This document shows, piece after piece, positions 34,773 through 45,910 of a stretch of DNA of 64,000 nt. Made by a program: the position numbers and the translations under genes. Origin of the DNA: Oscillospiraceae bacterium (lineage in GTDB: Bacteria > Bacillota > Clostridia > Oscillospirales > Oscillospiraceae); NCBI GenBank assembly GCA_017416685.1, contig JAFQBN010000005.1, positions 1-64,000 of the forward strand. Reading direction: 5' to 3'. Positions within the stretch are counted from its first letter, which is position 1; the number at the start of each line of letters is the position of its first letter. The notes beneath the pieces were generated by a model. The model did no database searches, had not been told where the DNA came from, and was given only the letters and a program-made list of their open reading frames with translations.

Positions 34773-35312
34773 TCAGCCGTTTTTACCCTCATGCCGGGGG
34801 CAGATCAGTGTGTTTACCACCCATGCTGAGAACACGCCCAGCAGGGTCTGAAACACGCGCAGAATTGCATAGACGTAGATATTTACCTCGGTGCTTCGGT
34901 CCCGCACAAGGCAGATGACAAAAATCATGGCCGCAATACCGCAGAAGTTTTCGCAGCGCAGCAGCTCCGCCAGCCATAAAGTCACCAGCACACCGATCAA
35001 AATGATGGCAAGATCCGTCAGCACAAATCCGATCCCCGGACCGGCATAGGCACCGTACGCTTCACTCAGCGGGAGAGCCAGCAGGCCGGCGGCGAGGCCC
35101 AAAAAGGTAGCCTTGATACGCAGCACGCCAAACTGCCGGGTCTTTTCCGTACTGTCCCGCATTTCAATGATGGCATAGATATAGCCGAACAGCGGGTGGA
35201 CATGGAACTGCGGGACCCAGATGCGTATCACCTGCCATACGGCAAAGGCCAGGGTCACCGCCAACAGACTTTTTATTTTTCGCATCCCGATACCGGGCAG
35301 ACCGTTTTTCAC
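34773..35312 (-). CDS. FUSC / aromatic-acid-exporter-like membrane protein (short form)
   Basis: About 179 residues with four to five helices. GYIYAIIEMRDSTEKTRQFG and YAILRVFQTLLGVFSAWVVN are typical of the FUSC/ArAE_1 N-terminal membrane domain. The soluble C-terminal domain of full-length exporters is missing. I chose the GTG at 35312, after AGAGGTG; the ATG 27 nt inside is an alternative. A 33-bp dyad lies just upstream and covers a TATACT box, so expression is probably under a repressor not encoded here. Confidence 0.75.
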   Translation of the reverse strand: MKNGLPGIGMRKIKSLLAVTLAFAVWQVIRIWVPQFHVHPLFGYIYAIIEMRDSTEKTRQFGVLRIKATFLGLAAGLLALPLSEAYGAYAGPGIGFVLTDLAIILIGVLVTLWLAELLRCENFCGIAAMIFVICLVRDRSTEVNIYVYAILRVFQTLLGVFSAWVVNTLICPRHEGKNG

Positions 35313-35334
35313 GCGCGCACCTCTCTCACAAACG

Positions 35335-35367
35335 AATGGCACATTCTAACCGTTAGTATATGCCATT
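35335..35367. promoter_or_regulatory. 33-bp nested palindrome upstream of the FUSC-like gene
   Basis: The outer arms AATGGCA (35335-35341) and TGCCATT (35361-35367) and the inner arms CTAAC/GTTAG (35346-35356) share one centre at 35351. On the minus strand a TATACT box lies inside. CTAAC-n-GTTAG is a common TetR-type operator shape. The dyad is seen directly; the binding protein is inferred. Confidence 0.65.
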
Positions 35368-35371
35368 AAAC

Positions 35372-35404
35372 AAAAAACCGCACCCTTTTCAAGGTACGGT
35401 TTTT
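35372..35404 (-). terminator. Terminator of rpmE
   Basis: On the minus strand AAAACCGTACC pairs with GGGTGCGGTTTT and T residues follow. Confidence 0.82.
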
Positions 35405-35415
35405 GAATGCGGAGA

Positions 35416-35619
35416 TTACTTGTCCAGGCCGAACTTCTTGTTGAAGCGGCTGACACGACCGCCAGTATCCACCATCTTCTGCTTGCCGGTGTAGAAGGGG
35501 TGACACTTGGAGCAAACTTCAACGCGGATATCCTTCTGGGTAGAGCCGGTCTCGATCACATTGCCGCAGGCGCAGCGAATGGTGGTCTGCTCGTAGTTGG
35601 GATGGATGCCTTCCTTCAT
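35416..35619 (-). CDS. rpmE: 50S ribosomal protein L31 (zinc-binding form)
   Basis: A 67-residue L31 with the zinc ligands CAC at 16-18 and CSKC at 36-39, so the C+ form. [20 protein letters not shown] is diagnostic. GAAAGAGGTGAACACAA precedes the ATG. Own promoter and terminator. Confidence 0.97.
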   Translation of the reverse strand: MKEGIHPNYEQTTIRCACGNVIETGSTQKDIRVEVCSKCHPFYTGKQKMVDTGGRVSRFNKKFGLDK

Positions 35620-35669
35620 TTGTGTTCACCTCTTTCATGTTTTAAGGTATTCTGGAAAGCGCATGGGAT

Positions 35670-35698
35670 AGTATAACACGCCCCCTCTTGAATTGCAA
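35670..35698 (-). promoter_or_regulatory. Promoter of rpmE
   Basis: The minus strand reads TTGCAA (35698-35693), 17 nt and TATACT (35675-35670). Confidence 0.72.
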
Positions 35699-35735
35699 GT
35701 GCTTTTTCATATTTTTTTAGCTTTTTTCGCGCAGG

Positions 35736-38700
35736 TCACACTTCCACCGCCCGGTCAAGGGCGAAAAACCACAAAACGCGCCGCACGACAGGCAGCCCGG
35801 TGATGGCATTCAGCGCCCGGGCGTAGGTATCCAGCTGGGGTTTATACTGCGCTGCGCGCGCCGGGAGGGTCTGTTCGGTCACCCAATCGCTTTTGAAATC
35901 CACCACGGTGATGCCCTCGGCAGTCTCAAACCAACAGTCCACCACGCCCTGCAGCAGCAGCTCCTCCCCCGCAAGACCGGGATAATAGTCCCCCGCATCC
36001 ACCAGCAAAGAGAATTTGAACTCCCGGTTGACCTTGGCTGCAGTCAGCTGCCCGCCAAGGGGCGTTTGGAAAAAGGCCGCAAGGCGTTTGGGGTCAACCG
36101 CCTGTCCCTCCTGTTCGGTGATGAACTCACGCTCCACCAGTTCGCCGATCTGCTCCGCGATCTGCCCGGCGCTGCCGCAGCGGGCAAAATCAAGATACTG
36201 CATCACAAGGTGGGTCGCAATGCCTTTCTGCGCCGGGGTCAGGCCCAGCTTTTCCGCCGCGAAGCGGGGGCGGTACAGGGGCGCGGCGGAAACCGCTTTC
36301 TCCTGCTGCTCTCCCTCTTCCCTGACCTCCCGGTCCAGTTCTCTCCCCTTGAGCTGCGTGGCGGTCAGCTTGGACGGGGTATTGCCCGCCGGCTGATGGG
36401 GATAGCTCCAGCTGAAGGCAGCACGCAGGGCGTTCTCATCCGCCTCCTGCTCCTGCTGCCGGGTTTGGGTGCGCACCTGCCGGAAGCCGGCAAGACTCTC
36501 GCCATCTATCACCCGCACGTCCCAAGGCATCGTGTAGTCCCGTTCCACAAACGCATCACATCCCGCCAGCCTGCGCAGCGGTTCGCCGCAGCGCCGGGTC
36601 ATGACCGACATCAGCACCCACATGCCCACATTGGAACAGCCTGTCAGCAGTTGGGGCGGGATGGGGTTGTCCAGCTCGTCCCACGCATCGGCCAGCGCTT
36701 TGCCAAGTCTCGCCCCGGACACGGACAAAATCAGTTTGTCCCTCGCCCGGGTCATAGCCACGTACAGAAGCCGCAGCTCCTCAGCCAGCATCTCGTTGTC
36801 CAGCACCCGGGCCACGGCGTGGCGGGACAGGGTATCCAGTTCGATGTTCCGCTCCCGGTCCACATAGCGCAGGCCAATGCCCAGCTTTTGATGGAACAGG
36901 ACCGGATTGTGCAGGTCTGTGCGGTTGAACTGGCGGCCCAATCCGCACACCAGCACCACAGGCGCCTCCAGACCCTTGGAGCGATGGATGGTCAAAATCT
37001 GAACACCGCCGCTCTCGTTGGGGGCGCTCCCCTTGAATACGTTCTGTCCGCTGTCACGCAGGCGGTCCAGCCGCATCAGGAAGTCAAACAAAGTTTGGCA
37101 CCCGGCCCCCTCCTGCTGCCGGGCCAGCTCGTACAGACTCAGCAGGTGACCCCGCCGTTGATCGCCATCCGGCATGGCGGAGAACAGTCCCAGCAGATTG
37201 GTCCGCTCGTAGATATGCCAAATCATCCGGCTGCAGGTGCGGTCCGCCGCACCGGTGCGCAGCACGTCCAGTTCCCTGATAAAGTCTGCGCAGTCCTGCT
37301 CGCCGCGCTCCGCCGCCTCTTCCACCGCAGTGAAGAAATCCCCGCGGCTTTCCGAGCGCAGCTGAGCCAGCCGGTCGGCAGTAAAGCCGTACACCGGTGA
37401 GCGCAGCGCGGAAATGAGGGCCACGTCCTGCCGGGGATTATCCACCACCCGCAGCAGGGACAGGGCCACGTTGATCTCGGTAAAGGAGAAGAAATCCTCC
37501 CCCGTGTCGGCGGACCAGGGGATCCCCTGCTCCTCCAGAGCGCGGATGTAGTGGTGCAGCACCGGACCGGGCGAGCGCATGAGGATCATCACGTCCTCAG
37601 GCCGCAGAGGTCGCAGCCCCTCCCCCTCCGGTATCTGCATCCCGTCCAGCATCTGACGGATACGTTGGGCGGCGTTTCGGGCCTCCAGCAGGTTTTTGTC
37701 CGTCCGCTCGTCCTCGTCCTCCTCGTCGCTGTCGGTCTGCACCACGTCCAGTTCCACCGCCCACTCACCCGGCTCATCCGCACGGCGGCCGGGTACAAGT
37801 GCCTGATCGTCAGTGTACTCCATCTCGCCCAGCTGAACGCTCATGATGTCCCGGAACAGGTCGTTGACCCCCTCCAGCACCTGCGGGCGGGAGCGGAAGT
37901 TGCGGCTGAGTACCAGCTTGCGCCCCTCGCCAACCGCCGCCTCGTCCGCCGGGGCGTAGTCCCGGTAACGCTCCAAAAAAATGGTGGGGTCAGCCAAACG
38001 GAATCGGTAGATGGACTGCTTCACGTCGCCCACCATAAAGAGGGTGCGCCCCCCGTCGGACACAGCGTCAAAAATCGCCGTCTGCACCCGGTTGGTATCC
38101 TGAAATTCGTCCACCATGACCTCATCAAACCGGGTGCTGCAGGTCCGGGCCACGTCGGTTGGGTTGCCCGCCTCGTCCACAAGCAGCCGCACCGCCAGAT
38201 GCTCCAGATCCGCAAAATCCAGCAGACCACGGCGGCGTTTTTCCTCAGCGAAGGCGCGGCCGAAGTCCCGCACCAGCGCCATCAACCCCCGCACTGCGGG
38301 CCGGGCCAGCCGCAGATCGGTCAGCAGACTCTCGCTGTCCTCGCAAAACCAGTCGTTGAGCTTGTTCAGTTGTGTCTTGGCCCGCTCACGCAGCGCCTTG
38401 GCCCGTGCGGCGGCATTTTCATCCTCCACACCGTGTTTGCGTCCGGCTGCAGGAAACGGCACCGGCAGGGCGGCACACATACCGTCCCAGCTGTCAACAT
38501 TCAGCAGCTGCCGTGCGGCGGCAATGCTGGTGCGGATCGAGTCGCCGTAGTTCATAGACAGTACCGCATCCCTGTCCGCCCACTGCTCGGCCTGCTGCAG
38601 GCGGCTCAGATTGTAGGCCGCCTGCTGGCGGGCCTGCTCCAGCAGCAGCGCTCCCCATGGGGTCTGCGCGATGTCGCTCACGCCGTCCAGCTGCCACACC

Positions 38701-39287
38701 CGCTCCTGCTCACTCAGCCACGCCTCCGGGTCTGGGTGACTTTGGATGCGGCGGAACACGTCCAGCACGATCTGCATCAGCCGGCGGTCATCCCGTCCGG
38801 CGGACATGGTGTCCACCAGTTGGGCGAAGTCACCCGCCGGGTCAATATCTTCATACCGCCTGTCCATAATTCGGCTCAGCACCTGATCCATCAGGACCAC
38901 CGCCTCCCCCTCGTCGCACAGGCGGAAATCAGGGTCCAGATCCAGCGCCGCCGCATGCTCCCGCAGGAGATTGGCACAGAAGGAGTGTACCGTGGAAATG
39001 TTGGCGCGATAGATCAGCGTGGCCTGACGGCACAGATGCCGGTCACCGGGATGTTCCGCCAGCCGCTCATTCAGTTCCTTGGCAATGCGGCCCCGCAGCT
39101 CCGCTGCCGCCGCCTTGGTGTAGGTGATGACCAGAAAGCGGTCAATATCTGCCCCGCGGCTGACCCGGTCCAGCAGCCGCTCCACCAGTACCCGTGTCTT
39201 GCCCGAGCCGGCAGCTGCCGACACCAGCAGCGCACCGCCGCGGTTTTCTACGGCGCGGCGTTGTTCATCTGTAAGGGGAAATGCCAT
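35736..39287 (-). CDS. addA: ATP-dependent helicase/nuclease subunit A
   Basis: The UvrD-like helicase and nuclease subunit of AddAB, which processes double-strand breaks for RecA. The 1183-residue protein opens FPLTDEQRRAVENRGGALLV with Walker A SAAAGSGKT. It has MVDEFQDTN (motif II), VMILMRSPG and LTIHRSKGLEAPVV. The C-terminal RecB-type nuclease domain has GIATHLVMQYLDF and VVDFKSDWV. The ATG follows GGGAGGCGGCTGTC. It is the third gene of the addB-pdxK-like-addA cluster, 25 nt after the kinase. Confidence 0.96.
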   Translation of the reverse strand: MAFPLTDEQRRAVENRGGALLVSAAAGSGKTRVLVERLLDRVSRGADIDRFLVITYTKAAAAELRGRIAKELNERLAEHPGDRHLCRQATLIYRANISTVHSFCANLLREHAAALDLDPDFRLCDEGEAVVLMDQVLSRIMDRRYEDIDPAGDFAQLVDTMSAGRDDRRLMQIVLDVFRRIQSHPDPEAWLSEQERVWQLDGVSDIAQTPWGALLLEQARQQAAYNLSRLQQAEQWADRDAVLSMNYGDSIRTSIAAARQLLNVDSWDGMCAALPVPFPAAGRKHGVEDENAAARAKALRERAKTQLNKLNDWFCEDSESLLTDLRLARPAVRGLMALVRDFGRAFAEEKRRRGLLDFADLEHLAVRLLVDEAGNPTDVARTCSTRFDEVMVDEFQDTNRVQTAIFDAVSDGGRTLFMVGDVKQSIYRFRLADPTIFLERYRDYAPADEAAVGEGRKLVLSRNFRSRPQVLEGVNDLFRDIMSVQLGEMEYTDDQALVPGRRADEPGEWAVELDVVQTDSDEEDEDERTDKNLLEARNAAQRIRQMLDGMQIPEGEGLRPLRPEDVMILMRSPGPVLHHYIRALEEQGIPWSADTGEDFFSFTEINVALSLLRVVDNPRQDVALISALRSPVYGFTADRLAQLRSESRGDFFTAVEEAAERGEQDCADFIRELDVLRTGAADRTCSRMIWHIYERTNLLGLFSAMPDGDQRRGHLLSLYELARQQEGAGCQTLFDFLMRLDRLRDSGQNVFKGSAPNESGGVQILTIHRSKGLEAPVVLVCGLGRQFNRTDLHNPVLFHQKLGIGLRYVDRERNIELDTLSRHAVARVLDNEMLAEELRLLYVAMTRARDKLILSVSGARLGKALADAWDELDNPIPPQLLTGCSNVGMWVLMSVMTRRCGEPLRRLAGCDAFVERDYTMPWDVRVIDGESLAGFRQVRTQTRQQEQEADENALRAAFSWSYPHQPAGNTPSKLTATQLKGRELDREVREEGEQQEKAVSAAPLYRPRFAAEKLGLTPAQKGIATHLVMQYLDFARCGSAGQIAEQIGELVEREFITEQEGQAVDPKRLAAFFQTPLGGQLTAAKVNREFKFSLLVDAGDYYPGLAGEELLLQGVVDCWFETAEGITVVDFKSDWVTEQTLPARAAQYKPQLDTYARALNAITGLPVVRRVLWFFALDRAVEV

Positions 39288-39312
39288 GACAGCCGCCTCC
39301 CTTCAACGGTTT

Positions 39313-40149
39313 TCAGTCGTTCAGAACATCCAGAAACTTCTCGATGCGGATACCCTTGTTTTTCTCCGGTTCGTCCTTTTCCAAAAAGACCAGCTTTTCC
39401 AGCACGTCCATGGCCCGCTTCACCGCCGCCTGCAGGGGCGTACCCCGCAGCAGCTCACCCACCAGCACGGCGGAGAACATATCCCCCGTACCGGGGAAGT
39501 GGACTCGGATCAGGCGGTAGGGTATGGTGAAATATTCGTCCGCCTGATGGTCATAGCCCCAGACCACATTCTCGCCGCTGTGGGTGTCCATACCGCTGGT
39601 CACGATGACGGTGCGGGGGCCGAACGCACGCAGCGCGTCCACCACCCGGCGGGCCTGAGCAGCGGTCAGGGAACTCTGCCCGCAGTACAGGCCGGTGAGG
39701 AATTCCGCCTCGGTCAGGTTAGGGACGATCACATCCGCCACGCCGATCAGGCGGCGCATGTTTTCCACCGTGTCCTCTCCCACGCCGTTATACAGTACTC
39801 CGTCGTCACCCATGATGGGGTCGGTCATGACCAGCAGGCCCTCTTTTTTCTGACTTTCGATAAACCGCCGGATGATGTCCACCTGCTTGGCGCCGGCCAG
39901 AAAACCGGTGGTAATGCAGTCAAACTGGAACCCCAGCTCATGCCACACGGCAATGGTCTTTTCCATGTACTCGGTGGTATCCAGAATGGTAAACTTTCCG
40001 TAGTCCAGAGTGTTGGACACCAAGGCTGTCGGCAGGTTGTATACACTATGGCCCATGTGGGACAGGATGGGCAGCATGGCGGCCATGGCCACCTTGCTGT
40101 AACCGGGCATGTCGTTAATGATGAGGATATTTTTACTGTTGTTGTTCAT
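39313..40149 (-). CDS. Pyridoxal/pyridoxamine kinase (PfkB-like)
   Basis: A 278-residue ribokinase-superfamily enzyme that likely phosphorylates B6 vitamers. It begins ILIINDMPGYSKVAMAAMLPIL, typical of pyridoxal kinases of gut Clostridia. It has MTDPIMGDDGVLYNG, IVPNLTEAEFLTG and the anion-hole motif FPGTGDMFSA with the catalytic Asp. GGAGGAATTGCAAG precedes the ATG at 40149. The gene overlaps the addB stop by 17 nt and lies between addB and addA. Confidence 0.88.
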   Translation of the reverse strand: MNNNSKNILIINDMPGYSKVAMAAMLPILSHMGHSVYNLPTALVSNTLDYGKFTILDTTEYMEKTIAVWHELGFQFDCITTGFLAGAKQVDIIRRFIESQKKEGLLVMTDPIMGDDGVLYNGVGEDTVENMRRLIGVADVIVPNLTEAEFLTGLYCGQSSLTAAQARRVVDALRAFGPRTVIVTSGMDTHSGENVVWGYDHQADEYFTIPYRLIRVHFPGTGDMFSAVLVGELLRGTPLQAAVKRAMDVLEKLVFLEKDEPEKNKGIRIEKFLDVLND

Positions 40150-43100
40150 CTTGCAATTCCTCCTGTTCCGGCTTGTCCTCTCCGGGGCAGACATCCTTCC
40201 AGAACTCCTCGGCGCTGATCTTGTGCAGCTTGCGCCGACAGTCACCGCCGCGCCCCTCTTCAAAGTGGCAGGCAGCGGCATAGTCGCAGTAGCGGCAGGC
40301 ATTGTGATCCTGTCCCCGCCAGTAGGGGTCGGCGGCGATATTGCCCGCGGCGATTTCCTTGCAGATATCCCGCAGCACCCGCTCCACGTGCTGTTCCAGT
40401 CGTTCCAGACGCCGGGCGCTGACCAGATTGCCGCCGGAATAGCCGTCCTTTTTCAGGGTGACCGGCAGAAAACGCAGTTTTCCTTCTCCCGGCTGCTCCA
40501 TAGCCTCCAGTACCGCCTGCCGGTCCAGCACCAGACCGTGGCGGCGCAGCTCGTCATCCACCAGCTTGCGCCGCTGCTCCTCGGTCATGCTGCGGCTGCC
40601 CCGGACGGTCACGTCACGGGCAGGCAGGTACAGCACTCCGGCGGGAACGGGCCGCACACCGTAGCGTTTCTCGCCCTCTTTACACAGGGTGAACAGGTAC
40701 AGCAGCATCTGCAGGCCCATCCCCCCCGCTACCTCGGTCAGGTCGAAGGTCTTTTTACCGGTCTTGTAGTCCACCACGCGCAGGTACAGCTGCTCGCCGT
40801 CCCGCCAGCCGTCCACCCGGTCCACAAATCCGGTGACACTGACGGTCACGCCGTCCTCAGTCAGCTCCACCGGTGCAAGTTCCTTGCCCCGGCCAAAGCC
40901 AAGCTCAAAGTCCACCGGCACAAAGCGGGACACCGCAAGCTCCTGAGCCACGTTGTCCACCACCGCATCCACGCCGCTGATAAGTCGGCGGAACAGGTAG
41001 ACAAACCGCGCGCTCTGCTGCTCCAGACCGCCCAGTTCGTTTTGGACGTAGTCCTCCACGGCGGCGCGGGTCAGCTTCTTCAATTCGTCCCGGTTCACGC
41101 CGCCCTCGCCGTCACGCCAGGCATCGCTTTTGAACACCTGCTCCAGCACGTAGTGGACGAATGTGCCGTATTCCGGGGCATCAAAACCGGCTCTGCGGCG
41201 GGGTTCCGCCTTCAGGCCGTAGCGCATGAAATAGGAGAAGTGGCAGGATTTGTATTTGTCCATGCGGGAGGCGGACATAGGCACCTTTTGCCCGTACAGG
41301 CGGTCCACCGCCTGCCGGGAGAGGCTGCCCCGCTGCCACTGTCCGGCCTGTTCCAGCCGCTGCACGGCTGTGGTCCACTCCGGCATTTCACTCAGCACCC
41401 GACCCACGGCAGGGTGGGTTCCCGCCTGCTCCAACGCGGCCCGGGGGGCGCTCAGGCGGAACTCACCCTCCCCCTGTGTCTGCACCGTCAGGTCGGGAAA
41501 AATTTTCAACAGTCGCTGGGCGAGGAAGGACGGCTGCAGCTCTTCTCCCCCCCGTCGGGCAGGCCAGGTGACAAACAACTTTTCGTCCGGACAGGTGCAG
41601 GCGGTGTAGATCGCCGTCATCTCACGATACAGGCGATCTTTCCCCCGCAGGCCCAGCTCCACACCCACGCCGGCCAGCAGTTCCCGGTCATCGTCAGATA
41701 ACAGACCCGCCGGCTGGCCCACACCGGGAATAGAGGCATCATCCGCGCCCAGCACGAACAGCACCTTGACTCCGTGTCCGCTTTGGCGCACCAGCTCTCC
41801 GGCAGTCACGCGGTCCAGCGAAACAGGGATCGTACCCACTTCGTATTGGCTCAGCACCAGCCGCAGCAGGCGGTTGAATTCGTCCAGCTCCATAGGGGTA
41901 TCCCCCAGCAGACGGGCGCACTGCTCCAGACCGCCGCACAGGATCTCCCACAGTTGGCGGTACTCCTGAGCAAGACCCAGTTCACCCTGCTCGGTCAGCT
42001 GTTTGCACCGCTCCTCCAGCCGTTTATCCAGACCGATTTCCTCCAGAAAACTGTAAAGCGCTTGTGCTTGACCCATTCCGGTTTTCAGCCGATTGCGGCG
42101 AATTTTCTCCAGCGGAGTTACTACACGGCGGCGCAGGGCATCCAACCGTTCCAGCCGCTGTCGATCCGCCTGCTCCATGGTCAGTCCGTAGCCGCCGGGG
42201 TGCATGCTCCACGGTTTTTCCTGGGTCCAGCGGCTTCCGTGGATATCCCATTTCAGGGCATAATTTTCCAATTCATCCCGCTCCTGCCGGGTCAGATCGG
42301 TCAGGTCGGTCTTCAGATAACGGAACACATCGTCATAGGTATAGCCGCCCGCAACCGCGTCCAGCGCAGCGGTAACAAGGGTCATAACAGGCCGCTGCAG
42401 AATGTCGCTCATAACCGAACGGAACACCGGGACATCGTACCGCTCAAACACGGATTCCACCAGTCCGTCATAGCTTGCGTAATTGCGGGCCACCACGGCA
42501 ATATCCCGCATGCGCAGACCGTCCTCCCGAACCAGCCTGCGGATCTGCGCGGCGGTCCACTCCACTTCGGTACGGGGGTCAGCACCGCAGAACAGCTGCA
42601 CCTGTCCGCCGCACGGCTGCGCACAGGCACGTTTGACTTCAAACAGGTGCTGCTCCAGCTGCACCATGGCAGGGCTTCGTGCGGGAGACGGCCGCTCCAG
42701 ACACTCCAGTTCATACCCCTGTCCCAGCTTTTTGGCAAGTGCGATCAGCTGCCGCGCGGTGTGGCGGGCGGGCGAAAAGACACCTGCCCCGCCGTCGGTC
42801 TCTTCCAGTTTGTCGCAGGTCAGAGCCACGCTCACGCACTCGCTCTGCCGCAGCAGCAGTTCGATCAGCTCCATCTGCTGGGGCGTGAAGTCAATGAAGC
42901 CGTCCAGCCAGACTGTTTTCCCCTCGCCCCAACTGCACTGGCGCAGTTTGTCCGCTGCCCGGGTCAGCCGGTCTCGGGGGTCAAGGGCAATATCCGCCGC
43001 CAGCGCATCGTAAGCCGCGCAGATCAGGCCCAGATCCCGCAGGCGGGCGCCGTCATTACCGCCGATCTCCTCCCCGGCGCGGAGCATTTGTTCAGGCGTA

Positions 43101-43486
43101 ACACAACAGCTTTTCAGCTCGTCCGCCGTGGCCAGCAGGCCGCTGAGAAACGCCGGACGGCGGGAGGGGCGGGCATAGACCTGCAGCATGTCGGTCACGG
43201 ACCGCACCGCCCGCCACATCAGCAGCAGACGGCCGCCCGCATCCAGCTCCTGACGGCCTGCGCCGCCGGCAGTCTGGAACACACGGCTTGCAAGGCGGCT
43301 GAAGGTCAGCACCTCGGCATAGCGGCACACAGCCGCCCCGCCACAGGCGCACAGCCGCCGCTCAGTCTGATGGGATTGGGGTTCCGGCACCAGCAGGATA
43401 TGCTGTTGTTCCTTCTGTCCGCAAATGCGGCTGAGCACTTGCGTAGACTTGCCGGTTCCGGCCCGGCCGATGATCAGTTTCAGCAT
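40133..43486 (-). CDS. addB: ATP-dependent helicase/nuclease subunit B
   Basis: Second subunit of AddAB. The 1117-residue protein has N-terminal Walker A IIGRAGTGKST and HILLVPEPQSHQTERRL. Its C-terminal PD-(D/E)XK nuclease reads VVDYKTGKKTFDL. The Fe-S cysteines are Cys in YKSCHFSYFMRYGL and the C-terminal CRYCDYAAAC. GGGGAGGGGAGCGGA precedes the ATG. It is the first gene of the cluster. Confidence 0.95.
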   Translation of the reverse strand: MLKLIIGRAGTGKSTQVLSRICGQKEQQHILLVPEPQSHQTERRLCACGGAAVCRYAEVLTFSRLASRVFQTAGGAGRQELDAGGRLLLMWRAVRSVTDMLQVYARPSRRPAFLSGLLATADELKSCCVTPEQMLRAGEEIGGNDGARLRDLGLICAAYDALAADIALDPRDRLTRAADKLRQCSWGEGKTVWLDGFIDFTPQQMELIELLLRQSECVSVALTCDKLEETDGGAGVFSPARHTARQLIALAKKLGQGYELECLERPSPARSPAMVQLEQHLFEVKRACAQPCGGQVQLFCGADPRTEVEWTAAQIRRLVREDGLRMRDIAVVARNYASYDGLVESVFERYDVPVFRSVMSDILQRPVMTLVTAALDAVAGGYTYDDVFRYLKTDLTDLTRQERDELENYALKWDIHGSRWTQEKPWSMHPGGYGLTMEQADRQRLERLDALRRRVVTPLEKIRRNRLKTGMGQAQALYSFLEEIGLDKRLEERCKQLTEQGELGLAQEYRQLWEILCGGLEQCARLLGDTPMELDEFNRLLRLVLSQYEVGTIPVSLDRVTAGELVRQSGHGVKVLFVLGADDASIPGVGQPAGLLSDDDRELLAGVGVELGLRGKDRLYREMTAIYTACTCPDEKLFVTWPARRGGEELQPSFLAQRLLKIFPDLTVQTQGEGEFRLSAPRAALEQAGTHPAVGRVLSEMPEWTTAVQRLEQAGQWQRGSLSRQAVDRLYGQKVPMSASRMDKYKSCHFSYFMRYGLKAEPRRRAGFDAPEYGTFVHYVLEQVFKSDAWRDGEGGVNRDELKKLTRAAVEDYVQNELGGLEQQSARFVYLFRRLISGVDAVVDNVAQELAVSRFVPVDFELGFGRGKELAPVELTEDGVTVSVTGFVDRVDGWRDGEQLYLRVVDYKTGKKTFDLTEVAGGMGLQMLLYLFTLCKEGEKRYGVRPVPAGVLYLPARDVTVRGSRSMTEEQRRKLVDDELRRHGLVLDRQAVLEAMEQPGEGKLRFLPVTLKKDGYSGGNLVSARRLERLEQHVERVLRDICKEIAAGNIAADPYWRGQDHNACRYCDYAAACHFEEGRGGDCRRKLHKISAEEFWKDVCPGEDKPEQEELQDEQQQ

Positions 43487-43554
43487 TCCGCTCCCCTCCC
43501 CTTTCGTTTTTTATTAGTGTAACACAGTTTGTGTCCCAAAAAAAGGGCTATCAG

Positions 43555-43590
43555 CAAAAAAACGGAGGCAGGTCCGTGACCTGCCTCCGT
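43555..43590 (-). terminator. Terminator of guaB
   Basis: On the minus strand ACGGAGGCAGGTC pairs with GACCTGCCTCCGT and a long T run follows. Confidence 0.95.
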
Positions 43591-43602
43591 CGGATACACA
43601 AA

Positions 43603-45135
<1,533 letters not shown>

Positions 45136-45137
45136 TT

Positions 45138-45166
45138 ATTTTAACTCCGCTGTATCGGATTGTCAA
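45138..45166 (-). promoter_or_regulatory. Sigma-A promoter of guaB
   Basis: The minus strand reads TTGACA (45166-45161), 17 nt and TAAAAT (45143-45138). It overlaps the last codons of the upstream gene. Confidence 0.82.
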
Positions 45167-45906
45167 GGAATGTCTTGCCCAAGAAATATCCGCCCATCGA
45201 ACCGAGTTTTGCCAGTTTCGTCTATACCCCGGACGTACCGGCTGCCCTCACTGTCAGCAACAAGCATATCCACACGCTCACCCGCACGGCACTCGGCATG
45301 GTAGCCAAGCTGCATCCCCGCCACAAACATGTTCGCAGGCAGCAGGTCGGCCCGGATGGCATCGCAGGCAAAATCGGCGTAGCGGGTATTGTTCACATGG
45401 CCGTTGATGTCTGTATCGCTGTAGTGCATCAGCCGCTGCTCGGCAAGTTCCATCTGCTCCGGCAGGCACAGTCTGGACAGAAGGATATCTTTATTCCTCT
45501 CCCCGCCGCCTGTTCCATCCAGTTCCGGGATCTGGGACAGGCGGAGCATCTTTCGCTCCCGCAGGCTGACAAGCGCCCACACGGACACCGCCTGCCCCAC
45601 ATATTCTCCGTTTACGTACAAATCAAAGTCGCGGTACATGGACGCACCCTTGCCGCCCCGGTGCCAGGTATGTATGGTCAGCTCCTCCCCCCAGCGCAGG
45701 GGGCGTTTCAGTTCGTACCACAGTCGGGCCAGCATCCAGAACGCGCCATAGCCGTCCATCAGCACCTCCCGTCCAAAGCCCCGGCTTTCGGCGGCAAGGG
45801 TGGCCGCCTCCTGCAGATGGCCCAGCAGTGCAGAGGGGCGGCAGCGGCTGTGACCGTCCACATCCCGGGTGTCAATGACGGTTTTATGCTCATACCACAC
45901 ACTCAT
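45163..45906 (-). CDS. Acyl-ACP thioesterase
   Basis: A 247-residue double hot-dog protein of the FatA/FatB-like family, which releases fatty acids from acyl-carrier protein. The N-terminal half shows TRDVDGHSRCRPSALLGHLQ. The C-terminal half shows HYSDTDINGHVNNTRYADF, where the Asn-His pair matches the active-site region of plant and bacterial FAT enzymes. GCAAGGAGTAATTCC precedes the ATG at 45906, 4 nt after the CpXC gene's stop. Chain-length preference is not visible. Confidence 0.9.
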   Translation of the reverse strand: MSVWYEHKTVIDTRDVDGHSRCRPSALLGHLQEAATLAAESRGFGREVLMDGYGAFWMLARLWYELKRPLRWGEELTIHTWHRGGKGASMYRDFDLYVNGEYVGQAVSVWALVSLRERKMLRLSQIPELDGTGGGERNKDILLSRLCLPEQMELAEQRLMHYSDTDINGHVNNTRYADFACDAIRADLLPANMFVAGMQLGYHAECRAGERVDMLVADSEGSRYVRGIDETGKTRFDGRIFLGQDIP

Positions 45907-45910
45907 GGAA

